Positions 5,811-5,857 of a DNA stretch of 5,857 bases are shown here, one piece after another (within the stretch, counting starts at the first letter, position 1; every line of letters begins with the position of its first letter). The DNA is from an uncultured Collinsella sp. Lineage in GTDB: Bacteria > Actinomycetota > Coriobacteriia > Coriobacteriales > Coriobacteriaceae. The notes beneath the pieces are model-generated. The model was not told the DNA's origin and made no database searches. It saw nothing but the letters and a program-made list of their open reading frames with translations. The DNA lies in the NCBI GenBank assembly GCA_900551185.1, contig URVF01000103.1, forward strand, positions 1 to 5,857, given 5' to 3'. The translations under genes and the position numbers were made by a program.

Positions 5811-5857
5811 CTGTCTCTTATACACATCTGACGCTGCCGACGATCTTACGCGTGTAG
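5811..5857 (-). other. Untrimmed Nextera Read 1 adapter, i5 index and P5 start (artefact)
   Basis: On the + strand this is the reverse complement of the Nextera Read 1 adapter (5811-5843), beginning with mosaic end CTGTCTCTTATACACATCT. The 8-base i5 index TCTTACGC follows (5844-5851), and GTGTAG (5852-5857) is the start of the P5 side. The index reads GCGTAAGA in the other sense, which I recall as Nextera XT index 517. Genomic DNA ends at 5810, only 3 nt after the moaC-mobB stop. The reverse-strand reading frame starting here gives a false MYKRQ leader. Confidence 0.97.

Noticed and set aside
14..5829. Inverted 19-bp Tn5 mosaic ends at both edges, looking like a composite transposon
   Set aside because: They continue into Nextera Read 1 and Read 2 adapter sequence with an i5 index, so they come from tagmentation during library preparation.

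Overview
The window is a short assembled contig from a GC-rich bacterium. About 5.78 kb of genomic DNA (33-5810) lies between two pieces of untrimmed Illumina Nextera library adapter (1-32 and 5811-5857). The strong G/C preference at third codon positions, a MoaC-MobB fusion, this ABC-exporter subfamily and the perfect intergenic palindromes suggest a gut actinobacterium of the Coriobacteriia, most like Collinsella. That assignment rests on recall and protein character; no marker gene is present and no search was run.

Layout, with all genes on the + strand. (1) 55-1953 is a complete ABC exporter half-transporter, with six membrane spans fused to an ATPase. It is probably the second gene of a pair whose first member lies off the left edge. 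(2) 1954-2168 is intergenic and holds copy 1 of a 66-bp palindromic repeat (2002-2067). (3) 2169-3206 encodes a 345-residue protein with no named function. It has an N-terminal region like AbiEi-type antitoxins and a C-terminal domain like DUF559/Vsr (PD-(D/E)xK) nucleases. (4) 3207-3439 is intergenic and holds copy 2 of the palindrome (3244-3309), identical to copy 1 and in the same orientation, followed by the leader of the next operon. (5) 3440-4495 is moaA and 4500-5807 is a moaC-mobB fusion. They are separated by 4 nt, and the ribosome binding site of the second lies across the end of the first.

The last two genes form a molybdenum cofactor operon. MoaA and the MoaC half convert GTP to cyclic pyranopterin monophosphate. 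The MobB half is a GTP-binding accessory protein for the late nucleotide-attachment step. The exporter has no evident link to the cofactor genes. The 345-residue gene with its two flanking palindromes looks like a separate accessory unit between two housekeeping transcription units. It is the most interesting part of the window.

No tRNA, rRNA, CRISPR array, insertion sequence or replication origin was seen. The inverted 19-bp Tn5 mosaic ends at the contig edges come from library preparation and are not a natural transposon.
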